The notes under the pieces: generated by a model | What the model saw: only the letters and a program-made list of their open reading frames with translations | What the model was told of the DNA's origin: nothing | Databases searched by the model: none | In this document: piece by piece, positions 8,065 through 16,304 of the stretch | How positions within the stretch are numbered: the first letter of the stretch is position 1 | Layout: the number at the start of each line of letters is the position of its first letter | NCBI GenBank assembly: GCA_024707255.1 | Contig: JANQAC010000002.1 | Span: 1,358,001-1,422,000, forward strand | Direction: 5' to 3' | Source of the DNA: Asticcacaulis sp. | GTDB lineage: Bacteria; Pseudomonadota; Alphaproteobacteria; Caulobacterales; Caulobacteraceae | DNA length: 64,000 nucleotides | Translations under genes and position numbers: made by a program

Positions 8065-8925
8065 TTACACACCTGCCGATGCGCGGGCGCGTTCGATATA
8101 GACTTCCCTTAGCGCACAAGCGATTGGGCCGGGTTTGCCATCACCAATCATGTGATCGTTTATGGCGACAATCGGCATGACGAGACTGGTGGCGGCCGTG
8201 ATAAAGACTTCCGAAGCCGCCTTGGCCTCATCCAGAGTGAAGCTTTCTTCCCGCAGTTCGATTCCGCTGTCAGCGACCAGAGGCAGCAGGTTGAGCCGCG
8301 TGACGCCCGCCAGGATATTGGCCGTCAGGCTGCGGGTTTTGATCATCCCATCAACCACGATGTACACATTGGTCGAGCCGCCCTCGGTAACGACGCCGTC
8401 GCCATCCACGAAAATAACCTCGCCCGCACCCTGCTCTTTCGCGGTCTGCTTGGCCAGCACATTGGGCAACAGGCCCACCGTCTTGATATCGCAACGCCCC
8501 CAGCGAATATCCGGCGCGCTGATCGCCTTGATACCAGCGGCAGCCTTGCGGGCGGCGGCCTCACGGTCGACCGGTCTGGCGGTAATCACCACGGATGGGC
8601 GGATATTTACCGGAAACACATGGTCGCGCGGCGCCACGCCCCGGCTGATCTGGAGATAGACCAGGCCTTCGCGGATGCGATTGCGGCGCACCACCTCGTT
8701 CAAAACGACCAGCAGAGATGTGCGCGGCATCGGCATGGCGATCTGCAGTTCCGACAAAGACCTCTCTAGCCGGTTCAGGTGACCGGTGAGATCGGCCAGA
8801 CGACCGTCGAAAACCGACCAGACCTCATAGACGGCATCTGCAAACTGATAGCCGCGATCCTCTATGGAAACGGCGGCTTCGCTGGTGCGCACATAAACGC
8901 CATTAACATAAGCAATTCTCGGCAT
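8065..8925 (-). CDS. dat: D-amino-acid (D-alanine) aminotransferase, class IV PLP enzyme
   Basis: 286 residues. A fold-type IV PLP transaminase that makes D-glutamate or D-alanine for peptidoglycan by transamination. Typical signatures: YVNGVYVRTSEAAVSIEDRGYQFAD at the N-terminus, the PLP lysine in CDIKTVGLLPNVLAKQ (about K148), and the E-G-G-S-TNVYIV phosphate-binding segment. The close relative branched-chain aminotransferase (IlvE) differs in length and in these motifs, so dat is preferred. The start at ATG 8925 lies 6 bases past the ntrX stop, in the common alphaproteobacterial order ntrX-dat-hfq-hflX. Confidence 0.88.
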   Translation of the reverse strand: MPRIAYVNGVYVRTSEAAVSIEDRGYQFADAVYEVWSVFDGRLADLTGHLNRLERSLSELQIAMPMPRTSLLVVLNEVVRRNRIREGLVYLQISRGVAPRDHVFPVNIRPSVVITARPVDREAAARKAAAGIKAISAPDIRWGRCDIKTVGLLPNVLAKQTAKEQGAGEVIFVDGDGVVTEGGSTNVYIVVDGMIKTRSLTANILAGVTRLNLLPLVADSGIELREESFTLDEAKAASEVFITAATSLVMPIVAINDHMIGDGKPGPIACALREVYIERARASAGV

Positions 8926-8931
8926 TACGGC

Positions 8932-10332
8932 TTAGACCTCATCCTCATCGGCACGTATATGCGCCAGGCCGAGACTCTTCAGCTTGCGGTGAAGCGCCGA
9001 GCGTTCCATGCCTATGAAATTGGCCGTACGCGAAATATTGCCGCCGAAACGCACGATCTGTGACGACAGGTATTCACGCTCGAAGACTTCCCGCGCATCT
9101 CGCAGCGGCAGGGCGATGATCCGCTCCGGCCGGATGGCGCCGGCAGTTGCCGATTCCACCACTTCCGACGGCAGCATGTGCGCGGTGATCGGCTCGTTCG
9201 GGTTGCCGGAAGCCAGGATCAGCAGGCGTTCGATATTGTTGCGCAACTGCCTGACATTGCCCGGCCATTCATGGACCTGGAGCGTCGCCATGGCGTCTTC
9301 GCTGAGGATGCGCTTCGGCAACCCCTGCGCCGCGCTGATGCGATCGATGAAATACTGCACCAGTTCGGCGATATCGCCGCGTCGTTCGCTCAGGCCGGGC
9401 ACCCGCACCGGCACCACGTTCAGGCGATGGAACAGGTCTTCGCGGAAACGCCCGGCGGCGATTTCGGACGACAGATCCTTCGAGGTCGAGGAAATGACCC
9501 GCACATCGACCTGCACGTCCTGGGCGCCGCCGACACGGGTAAAGCGTTGCTCGACCAGCACCCGCAGGATGCGACTCTGGCTTTCCGGCGGCATATCCGC
9601 CACTTCGTCAAGGAACAGGGTGCCGCCGTGGGCACGCTCGAACACGCCGATCTTGCGCGGACGACCGCCCTCGCCTTCTTCACCGAACAGTTCAACATCA
9701 AGGCGTTCCGGCGTCATGCCCGCCGCCGAAATTGGCACGAACTCACACTTGGCGCGCGGGCTGACCTCGTGGATCATCCGCGCCACCAACTCCTTGCCGG
9801 AACCAGCCGGCCCGGAAATCATGATGCGTGAATTAGCCGGCGCCACCTTGGCGATGGTCGACCGCAGCAATTGCGCCGCCGCAGAGTTACCGATCAGTCC
9901 GTCCGGCACGACGGCTTGGCTGCGCAGGCGCTTGTTTTCTCGGCGCAGACTGGTCAGTTCAAGCGCTCTCTGAACAACCATGATCAGGCGCTCTGTTTTG
10001 AAAGGCTTTTCGATGAAATCGAAAGCGCCTTTCTTGATTGCGGTCACGGCGGTTTCGATGTTGCCATGGCCGGAAATCATGATGGCCGGAATATCCGGAT
10101 CAAGCTCATGAATGACACTGAGCAGTTCCAGACCATCCAGCCCGCCGCCCTGCATCCAGATATCGAGCACGCACAGGCTGGGCTTGCGCGCCTTGATCGC
10201 CCGCAGGGCCGAATTGGAATCGGCCGCCGTCCGCACCGAATAGCCTTCATCCTCCAGGATGCCCGCGATCAGTTCGCGGATATCGGCCTCGTCATCAACA
10301 ACCAGAATATCAACGCCAGAAGAGACTTTCAT
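8932..10332 (-). CDS. ntrX: NtrX response regulator
   Basis: 466 residues. The receiver domain has the acidic pair D13-D14 and phospho-acceptor D57 (CVLDIW). Next comes an AAA+ domain with Walker A-like GPAGSGKE and Walker B LFLDEVADM, and last a Fis-type helix-turn-helix (ISRTANFIGMERSALHRKLK). The sigma-54 contact loop GAFTGA is absent: the text runs ELFGEEGEGGRPRKIGVFERA, as in known alphaproteobacterial NtrX proteins. It therefore probably acts as a DNA-binding regulator with sigma-70 promoters rather than as a sigma-54 activator. ATG 10332 is chosen (GTG 10335 adjoins it); the ntrY stop is 3 bases upstream, so the pair is cotranscribed. Confidence 0.95.
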   Translation of the reverse strand: MKVSSGVDILVVDDEADIRELIAGILEDEGYSVRTAADSNSALRAIKARKPSLCVLDIWMQGGGLDGLELLSVIHELDPDIPAIMISGHGNIETAVTAIKKGAFDFIEKPFKTERLIMVVQRALELTSLRRENKRLRSQAVVPDGLIGNSAAAQLLRSTIAKVAPANSRIMISGPAGSGKELVARMIHEVSPRAKCEFVPISAAGMTPERLDVELFGEEGEGGRPRKIGVFERAHGGTLFLDEVADMPPESQSRILRVLVEQRFTRVGGAQDVQVDVRVISSTSKDLSSEIAAGRFREDLFHRLNVVPVRVPGLSERRGDIAELVQYFIDRISAAQGLPKRILSEDAMATLQVHEWPGNVRQLRNNIERLLILASGNPNEPITAHMLPSEVVESATAGAIRPERIIALPLRDAREVFEREYLSSQIVRFGGNISRTANFIGMERSALHRKLKSLGLAHIRADEDEV

Positions 10333-10335
10333 CAC

Positions 10336-12660
10336 TTACACCCTCATCATCTTGGGCCCGCTTGCCGGAGCCTCATTCGCAGCCGGGCTTTGCCCCGCCT
10401 GCATACGCGGCAGACGCAGGACAGCCCGCGCGCCGCTTAAATGGACCGCGTCGTTGAGATAAAACTCACCGCCGTGGTCTTCGAGAATACGCTTTACTAT
10501 GGCCGGGCCGAGGCCCGTTCCCTTTTCCCGTGTGGTCACATAGGGTTCGGTCAACCGGTCGCGGTCCTTTTCCGGCAGGCCGATACCGTCATCCTCGACC
10601 TCGATGACCAGTTCTCCCTCCTGCTGAGACATCTCCACCCGCAGATGGCCGACAATGCCCTCAGCCGGATCAACCTCGTCGGTGCCGCGATCCCGCATCA
10701 GGCGTGAGGAAATCGCCTCGCCACCGTTCTTCAGCACATTGCCGAGGGCCTGGCTGAGCATCCGCCCATCGCAGACAACCCGCAATTCCGGCAGAGGTTC
10801 GATAATTTCTATACTGATGTCCGGCCGCGCCCACCGCTGGGCAAAGACCGCCGCGCGGACCATTTCCGCTGCGTCTTCCTCGGCAAAATTGGGCGCCGGC
10901 ATCCGGGCAAAAGACGAAAATTCATCGACCATGCGGCCGATGTCGCCCACCTGCCTGACAATCGTATCGGTCAGGCGATCAAAGGTATCGATGTCGGTTT
11001 CGATCTGCGGCCGGTATTTCTTGCGGATGCGTTCGGCCGAAAGCTGGATCGGCGTCAGAGGGTTCTTGATCTCGTGGGCGATCCGTCGCGCGACGTCCTT
11101 CCAGGCGGCGTTACGCTGGGCGGCGATCAGGCGCGTGATGTCATCGAAGGTCAGAACCGCGCCGCCGGTTTCCAGCGCCGAGATGCGCACGCGGACACGA
11201 CGGGTCTCGCCCTTGCGGACCAGGTCAACCTCCTGCTCCTCCACGCGATGGACAGACGCCTTATCAATAAGCTCAGCGATTTCAGGGGCTAATTCACGAA
11301 TATTAACACCAAGCGCATCCTCAGACGGGATGCTCAGGAAATGGGCGGCATGGCGATTGATGGCCGAGACGTGCTCCAGCACATCGATGCCGACAATACC
11401 GGCACTGATTTCCGACAGCACGGTTTCGATGAAGCGCCGCCGGCTCTCCGCTTCCTCGCCCGCCGATTTGAGCGCCGCCTGCTGGCTTTGCAGGTCCGAG
11501 GTCATGCGGTTAAAGGCGCGCGACAATACGGCGATATCCTCGGATTGCTTGACCGTCATGACCCGCGCATTCAGGTCGCCGCCGGCCACCTTGTCGGCCG
11601 CCTGCACCAACCGCGCCACTGGGACAGCAATGCTTTCCGCCGCAGAGGTTCCGCCCCAGATGGCGCCGATCAGCACCAGCAGCACAGCCTCCAGATAAGC
11701 CATGAAAAAGATGCCCTGAGCGCGGATCTTCTTATTGGTCGTCTCACGGTAATCATTGATCGCCTGGTTGGCGGTCTGGATCTTGGCATATATGCCCGTG
11801 GGCAGCGGTTTGATGCCGTAAAGCATGGCGCCATTATAATCATCGAGTGAATAGAGCAGCCGGATCGCATCAGGGTTACCGTAGGGATAGGCTTTCGGCC
11901 CCGTGGCAGCCACGTCCTGGATGACGTCAGAGGGCGGCGCCATATAGACTGGCGCGGTCGGCGATTCCGCGCGTGCCAACACCTGCCCTGTGCGGTCGAT
12001 GATATAGATCGCGGTCAATTCACCGCTCTCCTCCTCCAGAATCTTCTTCAGCCCCACGGAAAAAGCCAGTCGATCGGGGAAAAGCGCACGCCCTTCCGGG
12101 CTTTCGACGCGAAGTTGCACCGTTTTCATGGCCACGCCGGAGGTACGCATAGCTTCCTTCAGGTAGACACCCGCCAGATCGTAACCATTCTCGACGGACG
12201 TCTGGACCCGGTCGGAAAACCAGGTGTCGATGCCGCGGTTGAGGAAAGTAAAGGACAGGGCCACGATAATGGCCGGCGTCACTGCCGCCAGCGAAAAGAG
12301 GAACACAAAACGCAGGTGCAGCCGCGCGCCAGCATCGGCGCCACGGCTGCGGGCAATGGTAATCACCCGGCGGACGACAAAGAATATCAAACCCAGCAAA
12401 AGCGCCAGGTTGAGGAATATCAGGATCAGCAGGTAATCAGCCGTATTGCCCACCGGCCCCTTGACCGTGAGCCCTGTGCCGGGGCTGGCAATGATAAGCC
12501 AGACAATGAAAGCGGTCGTCAACATGGACGCGCCATAACCCACCGCCAGGGCAAGCTTCTGCAAGCTCGTCGAGCGGAGCGTTTTCAGGCTGCGCACAAA
12601 TATGTGCAACCATCGCCGTTTTGCCGATGCGTCCTTCAAGACTATAGCTTTCAACCACAA
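10336..12660 (-). CDS. ntrY: NtrY membrane sensor histidine kinase
   Basis: About 774 residues. Layout: a short cytoplasmic tail, paired membrane segments (YGASMLTTAFIVWLIIAS; LLILIFLNLALLLGLIFF; FLFSLAAVTPAIIVALSFTF), a periplasmic region, another membrane segment, HAMP (VARLVQAADKVAGGDL), PAS, HisKA with H529 (RRIAHEIKNPLTP), and HATPase. Its partner is NtrX. Two deviations from the usual kinase boxes are visible: the N box reads LKNGGEAI instead of LKNAAEAI, and the G2 box reads GTGLGPAIV instead of GTGLGLAIV. Either could lower ATP binding or be tolerated. The start is uncertain: the frame opens at TTG 12660 with several further TTG/GTG codons and no ATG. The expected ntrB and ntrC genes are missing between dusB and this gene. 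Confidence 0.93.
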   Translation of the reverse strand: MWLKAIVLKDASAKRRWLHIFVRSLKTLRSTSLQKLALAVGYGASMLTTAFIVWLIIASPGTGLTVKGPVGNTADYLLILIFLNLALLLGLIFFVVRRVITIARSRGADAGARLHLRFVFLFSLAAVTPAIIVALSFTFLNRGIDTWFSDRVQTSVENGYDLAGVYLKEAMRTSGVAMKTVQLRVESPEGRALFPDRLAFSVGLKKILEEESGELTAIYIIDRTGQVLARAESPTAPVYMAPPSDVIQDVAATGPKAYPYGNPDAIRLLYSLDDYNGAMLYGIKPLPTGIYAKIQTANQAINDYRETTNKKIRAQGIFFMAYLEAVLLVLIGAIWGGTSAAESIAVPVARLVQAADKVAGGDLNARVMTVKQSEDIAVLSRAFNRMTSDLQSQQAALKSAGEEAESRRRFIETVLSEISAGIVGIDVLEHVSAINRHAAHFLSIPSEDALGVNIRELAPEIAELIDKASVHRVEEQEVDLVRKGETRRVRVRISALETGGAVLTFDDITRLIAAQRNAAWKDVARRIAHEIKNPLTPIQLSAERIRKKYRPQIETDIDTFDRLTDTIVRQVGDIGRMVDEFSSFARMPAPNFAEEDAAEMVRAAVFAQRWARPDISIEIIEPLPELRVVCDGRMLSQALGNVLKNGGEAISSRLMRDRGTDEVDPAEGIVGHLRVEMSQQEGELVIEVEDDGIGLPEKDRDRLTEPYVTTREKGTGLGPAIVKRILEDHGGEFYLNDAVHLSGARAVLRLPRMQAGQSPAANEAPASGPKMMRV

Positions 12661-12738
12661 TAGAGTGACATTTGCGCACTACTGTGTCCGAATATCAACA
12701 GCAATGTTGCAAATATCACAATTATTTAATGCTGAAAA

Positions 12739-13728
12739 TCAGGCCGCCATCAGGGTGCGAACCGCCGTTTCAATGGCGCCGGCGTCCTCCATGCGACACA
12801 GGCGCGCCTTGTCCTGACGACGGACCAGTGGGTCCGGATCATGGGTCGAGGCTTCGATATAGGCGCCCAGATGCTTCTTGAACATGCGAAGGCCCAATAC
12901 ATCGCCGTAAAACAGCATGGACGCCTGCATGTGTTCGATCAGTAGGTCCGCTCTTTCGTTCAAGGTTATCGTCGGCAAAGCCTCATCATTATTCAGCGCC
13001 TGGTTCAAATCGCGCGCGAACCAGGGCCGCCCGTAAATGCCGCGGCCGATCATCACGCCATCCGCACCCGATTGCGCCAGCGCCGTTTTCGCGCTCTCCA
13101 GACCGATAATATCGCCATTGACGATGACCGGGATGGCGACAGCCTGCTTCACCACAGCCACAGCCTGCCAGTTGGCCTCGCCCTTGTAGAACTGCTGGCG
13201 TGTGCGGCCATGAATCGTCAGGGCGGCAATGCCCAGCTTTTCGGCTCGCATGGCCAGTTCGGCGGCATTATGTTTGTCATCCCACCCCAGGCGCATCTTG
13301 ACCGTTACCGGCCGCGAGGTGGCCTGCAAGGCAGCCGTCATGATGCGTTCGGCCTGGTCAAGATCGCGCATCAGGGCCGAACCGCACAGCACGCCGGTCA
13401 CTTCCTTTGCCGGGCAGCCGAAATTGAGATCGATGATGTGGGCGCCTGAGGCTTCCGCCAGTTCGGCGCCGCGCGCGATATGCGCCGGATCGCGGCCGAC
13501 CAACTGGACAATCTTCAATCCGTCATGCTCGCCAAGCTGCGCCTTGCGGACAATATCAGGTCGCCCGCTCTCCAGATCAGCACAGGCCACCATTTCGGTC
13601 GCGGCATAGGGCGCGCCGAGCTTGTGCGCCATCTGGCGGAACGGCAGGTCTGACACCCCGGTCATGGGCGCGATCAGGACACGTCCGGGCACCCTCACAC
13701 CGCCGATCTGAAGATTATTTATAGTCAT
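12739..13728 (-). CDS. dusB: tRNA-dihydrouridine synthase DusB (NifR3)
   Basis: 329 residues from ATG 13728, which has GGGGGC upstream; the frame extends to 13764 but that part is not conserved. An FMN TIM-barrel enzyme reducing uridines in the tRNA D-loop. Signatures: VLIAPMTGVSDLPFR, DLNFGCPAKEVTG with the GCP Cys, VKMRLGWDD, ALTIHGRTRQQFYKG, IPVIVNGDI, and DGVMIGRGIYGRPW. This is the gene that heads the nifR3-ntr cluster in alphaproteobacteria. Divergent from ispDF, with a 61-base shared promoter gap. Confidence 0.95.
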   Translation of the reverse strand: MTINNLQIGGVRVPGRVLIAPMTGVSDLPFRQMAHKLGAPYAATEMVACADLESGRPDIVRKAQLGEHDGLKIVQLVGRDPAHIARGAELAEASGAHIIDLNFGCPAKEVTGVLCGSALMRDLDQAERIMTAALQATSRPVTVKMRLGWDDKHNAAELAMRAEKLGIAALTIHGRTRQQFYKGEANWQAVAVVKQAVAIPVIVNGDIIGLESAKTALAQSGADGVMIGRGIYGRPWFARDLNQALNNDEALPTITLNERADLLIEHMQASMLFYGDVLGLRMFKKHLGAYIEASTHDPDPLVRRQDKARLCRMEDAGAIETAVRTLMAA

Positions 13729-13789
13729 TGCGCCCCCATACACAGTTTCTGGCTGTTGCACCACTTCGGTTTCGCGCTAAACAGGCGCC

Positions 13790-14956
13790 ATGAACACGGA
13801 CTTACGCCCCTTTCACGCCGTCATCGTCGCCGGCGGCTCAGGCAGCCGCTCCGGCGGCCGGAAACAATGGATGATCCTGGGTGGCCGCACGGTACTCGAC
13901 TGGTCGATCGCCGCCTTCGAGGCCGCCGGCGCCACGCAGATCGTCGTGGTCGTGCCGGCAGAAGATGTTAAACAGGCCCAGACCGCCTATGGCGGTCGCG
14001 TCTGGATCGTGGCCGGCGGCGCCCAGCGCGCCGATTCGGTGAAGGGCGGCCTGAAGGCGCTGATGACCGACAGCGACGATATCGTTCTGATCCATGACGC
14101 TGCCCGGCCATTGCTGAAACCACACCATATCAATGCTTTGCTGGCCGAACTTGAGACCAAACCGGCGGCGATCCTGGCTCTGCCGGTGACGGACTCGCTG
14201 AAACGCGGCGATCATAACCGCATCGTCGAGGCGCCGGCGCGTGACAATCTGTGGCGCGCGCAGACCCCGCAGGCTTTTCGGTTGAACGACATTCTGCGCG
14301 CCTACGAACGCTGGCCGGCCGAACAGGTGCCGACGGATGAAGCCATGGTCGCAGCGCATTCCGGGATCAACGTCACGCTTGTAGAAGGCGATATGGCCCT
14401 GCACAAGCTGACCTATCCCGCCGATTTCGCCTTGCTCGAAGCTTTAATAATGGCGGATAAACCCCAGGAAAAAATCATGAAACAGATCAGGATCGGCCAG
14501 GGCTTCGATGCCCACCGCTGGGGCGAGGGTCAAAGCGTCTGGCTGTGCGGGATCGAGATCGTCCACGACCAGACCCTGATCGGCCACAGCGACGCCGATG
14601 CCGGACTGCACGCCCTGACAGACGCGCTGCTGGGCGCGGCCGGCCTTGGCGATATCGGCGATCACTTCCCACCCACCGATCCGCAATGGAAAGGCGCTTC
14701 GTCCGACCGCTTCCTGAAACATGCCGCCGACCTGATCCGTCAGCGGGGCGGGGAAATCGTCAATGTCGATGTGACGCTCATCTGTGAACGCCCGAAAATC
14801 AAGCCGCACCGGGAAGCCATGCGCGCCCGGATCGCCGAAATCATCGGCGTAAATATCGAACGGGTCAGCGTCAAGGCAACCACGACCGAGCAGATGGGCT
14901 TTACAGGCCGTGGCGAGGGCCTGGCAGCCCAAGCGGTCTGCAGCATAGAAATCTGA
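13790..14956 (+). CDS. ispDF: Bifunctional IspD/IspF (MEP isoprenoid pathway)
   Basis: 388 residues fusing two non-consecutive steps of the MEP pathway. The N-terminal IspD part (about 1-225) adds CMP to methylerythritol phosphate (VAGGSGSRSGGRKQWM, IHDAARPLL, DEAMVAAHSG). The C-terminal IspF part (about 232-388) forms the cyclic diphosphate (RIGQGFDAHRW, HSDADAGLHALTDALLGAAG with the Zn-binding D and H, KATTTEQMGFTGRGEG). Such fusions are normal in alphaproteobacteria. It starts at ATG 13790 with AGGCG upstream. A strong terminator follows at 15014. Confidence 0.96.
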   Translation: MNTDLRPFHAVIVAGGSGSRSGGRKQWMILGGRTVLDWSIAAFEAAGATQIVVVVPAEDVKQAQTAYGGRVWIVAGGAQRADSVKGGLKALMTDSDDIVLIHDAARPLLKPHHINALLAELETKPAAILALPVTDSLKRGDHNRIVEAPARDNLWRAQTPQAFRLNDILRAYERWPAEQVPTDEAMVAAHSGINVTLVEGDMALHKLTYPADFALLEALIMADKPQEKIMKQIRIGQGFDAHRWGEGQSVWLCGIEIVHDQTLIGHSDADAGLHALTDALLGAAGLGDIGDHFPPTDPQWKGASSDRFLKHAADLIRQRGGEIVNVDVTLICERPKIKPHREAMRARIAEIIGVNIERVSVKATTTEQMGFTGRGEGLAAQAVCSIEI

Positions 14957-15013
14957 GGCAATCGCCTGTCATTGCTGAACTTTTTCGGCTCACCCCCGTC
15001 GGCTTAGCTTTTC

Positions 15014-15046
15014 AATAAAACCCGTTGAATTGTTGCGGGTTTTATT
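15014..15046 (+). terminator. Rho-independent terminator after ispDF
   Basis: AATAAAACCCG (15014-15024) and CGGGTTTTATT (15036-15046) form a perfect 11-bp stem with an 11-base loop; the right arm ends in a T run. It separates ispDF from sodB. Confidence 0.85.
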
Positions 15047-15145
15047 GCGAAGCATTCTCACCACCTTCTGCTATTGAAAACCTATTTTGCTCCGAATATA
15101 TGACGGGGGTTCGCGTCCCTCCCATATCAGCCAAGAGGTATTTCC

Positions 15146-15757
15146 ATGGCCTTCGAACTCCCCGCCCTGCCCTACCCCGCCGATGCCCTTGAGCCGCACA
15201 TGTCGGCCAATACCTTCAGCTATCACCACGCCAAGCACCACAAGGCTTATGTCGACAACCTCAACAAGCTGATCGACGGCACCGAATTTGCCGGCCTGTC
15301 GCTGGTCGAGATCGTCAAAGCCTCGGAAGGCAAGAACCCCGGCGTGTTCAACAATTCCGCCCAGGTCTGGAACCATACCTTCTTCTGGTCATCCATGAAG
15401 CCCAATGGCGGCGGCGCGCCCACCGGCAAGATTGCCGAAAAGATCAATGCCGATTTCGGTTCGTTTGACGCCTTCGTCGAACAGTTCAAGACCGCCGGTG
15501 CCACGCAATTCGGTTCGGGCTGGGCCTGGTTGGTGCTTGGCACTGATGGCAAGCTGAAAGTGACCAAGACCGGCAATGCCGAAACCCCGTTCACCAAGGG
15601 CGACAAGCCGCTGCTGACGCTCGACGTCTGGGAGCACGCCTACTATCTCGATTACCAGAATCTGCGTCCGAAGTTCATTGAGACCTTCCTGACCTCGCTG
15701 GTCAACTGGGACTTCGCCAACGCCAATCTCGATGCCCCGCTGCATCCGGGCGTCTGA
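15146..15757 (+). CDS. sodB: Superoxide dismutase, Fe type
   Basis: 203 residues; converts superoxide to hydrogen peroxide and oxygen in the cytoplasm. Metal ligands are visible in [16 protein letters not shown] and DVWEHAYY (Asp and His). The sequence [11 protein letters not shown] and the second-shell [11 protein letters not shown] suit the iron form, although Fe and Mn enzymes are hard to separate by eye. It has its own unit: a terminator upstream at 15014 and another downstream at 15780. The ribosome site AAGAGGT lies 6 bases before ATG 15146. There is no signal peptide. Confidence 0.94.
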   Translation: MAFELPALPYPADALEPHMSANTFSYHHAKHHKAYVDNLNKLIDGTEFAGLSLVEIVKASEGKNPGVFNNSAQVWNHTFFWSSMKPNGGGAPTGKIAEKINADFGSFDAFVEQFKTAGATQFGSGWAWLVLGTDGKLKVTKTGNAETPFTKGDKPLLTLDVWEHAYYLDYQNLRPKFIETFLTSLVNWDFANANLDAPLHPGV

Positions 15758-15779
15758 TTTCCGCTTGTAATTCAGGCTT

Positions 15780-15808
15780 AAAAGGCGATCCTTGCGGGTC
15801 GCCTTTTT
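15780..15808 (+). terminator. Rho-independent terminator after sodB
   Basis: AAAAGGCGA (15780-15788) pairs with TCGCCTTTT (15799-15807) around a 10-base loop and is followed by a T run. It lies between sodB and pncC. Confidence 0.88.
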
Positions 15809-15821
15809 CTTTGGAAACCTC

Positions 15822-16304
15822 ATGGATACCACCGCCCTCGCCGCCCGCCTGATCGATCTGCTGAAGGCACAGAAAAAGACCATCACCACGGTCGAAAGCT
15901 GCACCGGCGGGCTGATTGCCGGCGCCATCACCGCCATATCGGGCTCGTCCGAGGTGTTTGAAACCGGCTTTGTCACCTATTCCAATGCCGCCAAAACGGC
16001 CCTGGTCGGTGTACCGGATGCACTTTTCCCCCAATACGGGGCAGTCAGCGAAGAGGTGGCTTCCGCGATGGCTGAAGGTGCCTTGAAAACCGCCGGCGCC
16101 GATATTGCCCTCAGCGTCACCGGCATTGCCGGTCCCACGGGCGGCAGCGCTGAAAAGCCGGTCGGCATGGTTTGCTTTGGCCTGAGCCATAGGGGGAAGA
16201 CACTGACCCGTACCCGGCAGTTCGGCAATATCGGCCGCGATGCCGTTCGCGCCGAAAGCGTAGCCTATGCCCTGCAATGGGCGATTGATGCCTTAAGCGC
16301 CTAG
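15822..16304 (+). CDS. pncC: PncC nicotinamide-nucleotide amidohydrolase (CinA C-terminal family)
   Basis: 160 residues from ATG 15822. A stand-alone CinA C-terminal domain that deamidates NMN to nicotinate mononucleotide for NAD recycling. Family signatures: TTVESCTGGLIAGAIT with the catalytic Ser, FVTYSNAAKTALVGV, and SVTGIAGPTGGSAEKPVG. The frame opens at 15792, inside the sodB terminator, so the later ATG is used. Its last 12 bases overlap the end of the convergent polygalacturonase gene. Confidence 0.92.
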   Translation: MDTTALAARLIDLLKAQKKTITTVESCTGGLIAGAITAISGSSEVFETGFVTYSNAAKTALVGVPDALFPQYGAVSEEVASAMAEGALKTAGADIALSVTGIAGPTGGSAEKPVGMVCFGLSHRGKTLTRTRQFGNIGRDAVRAESVAYALQWAIDALSA

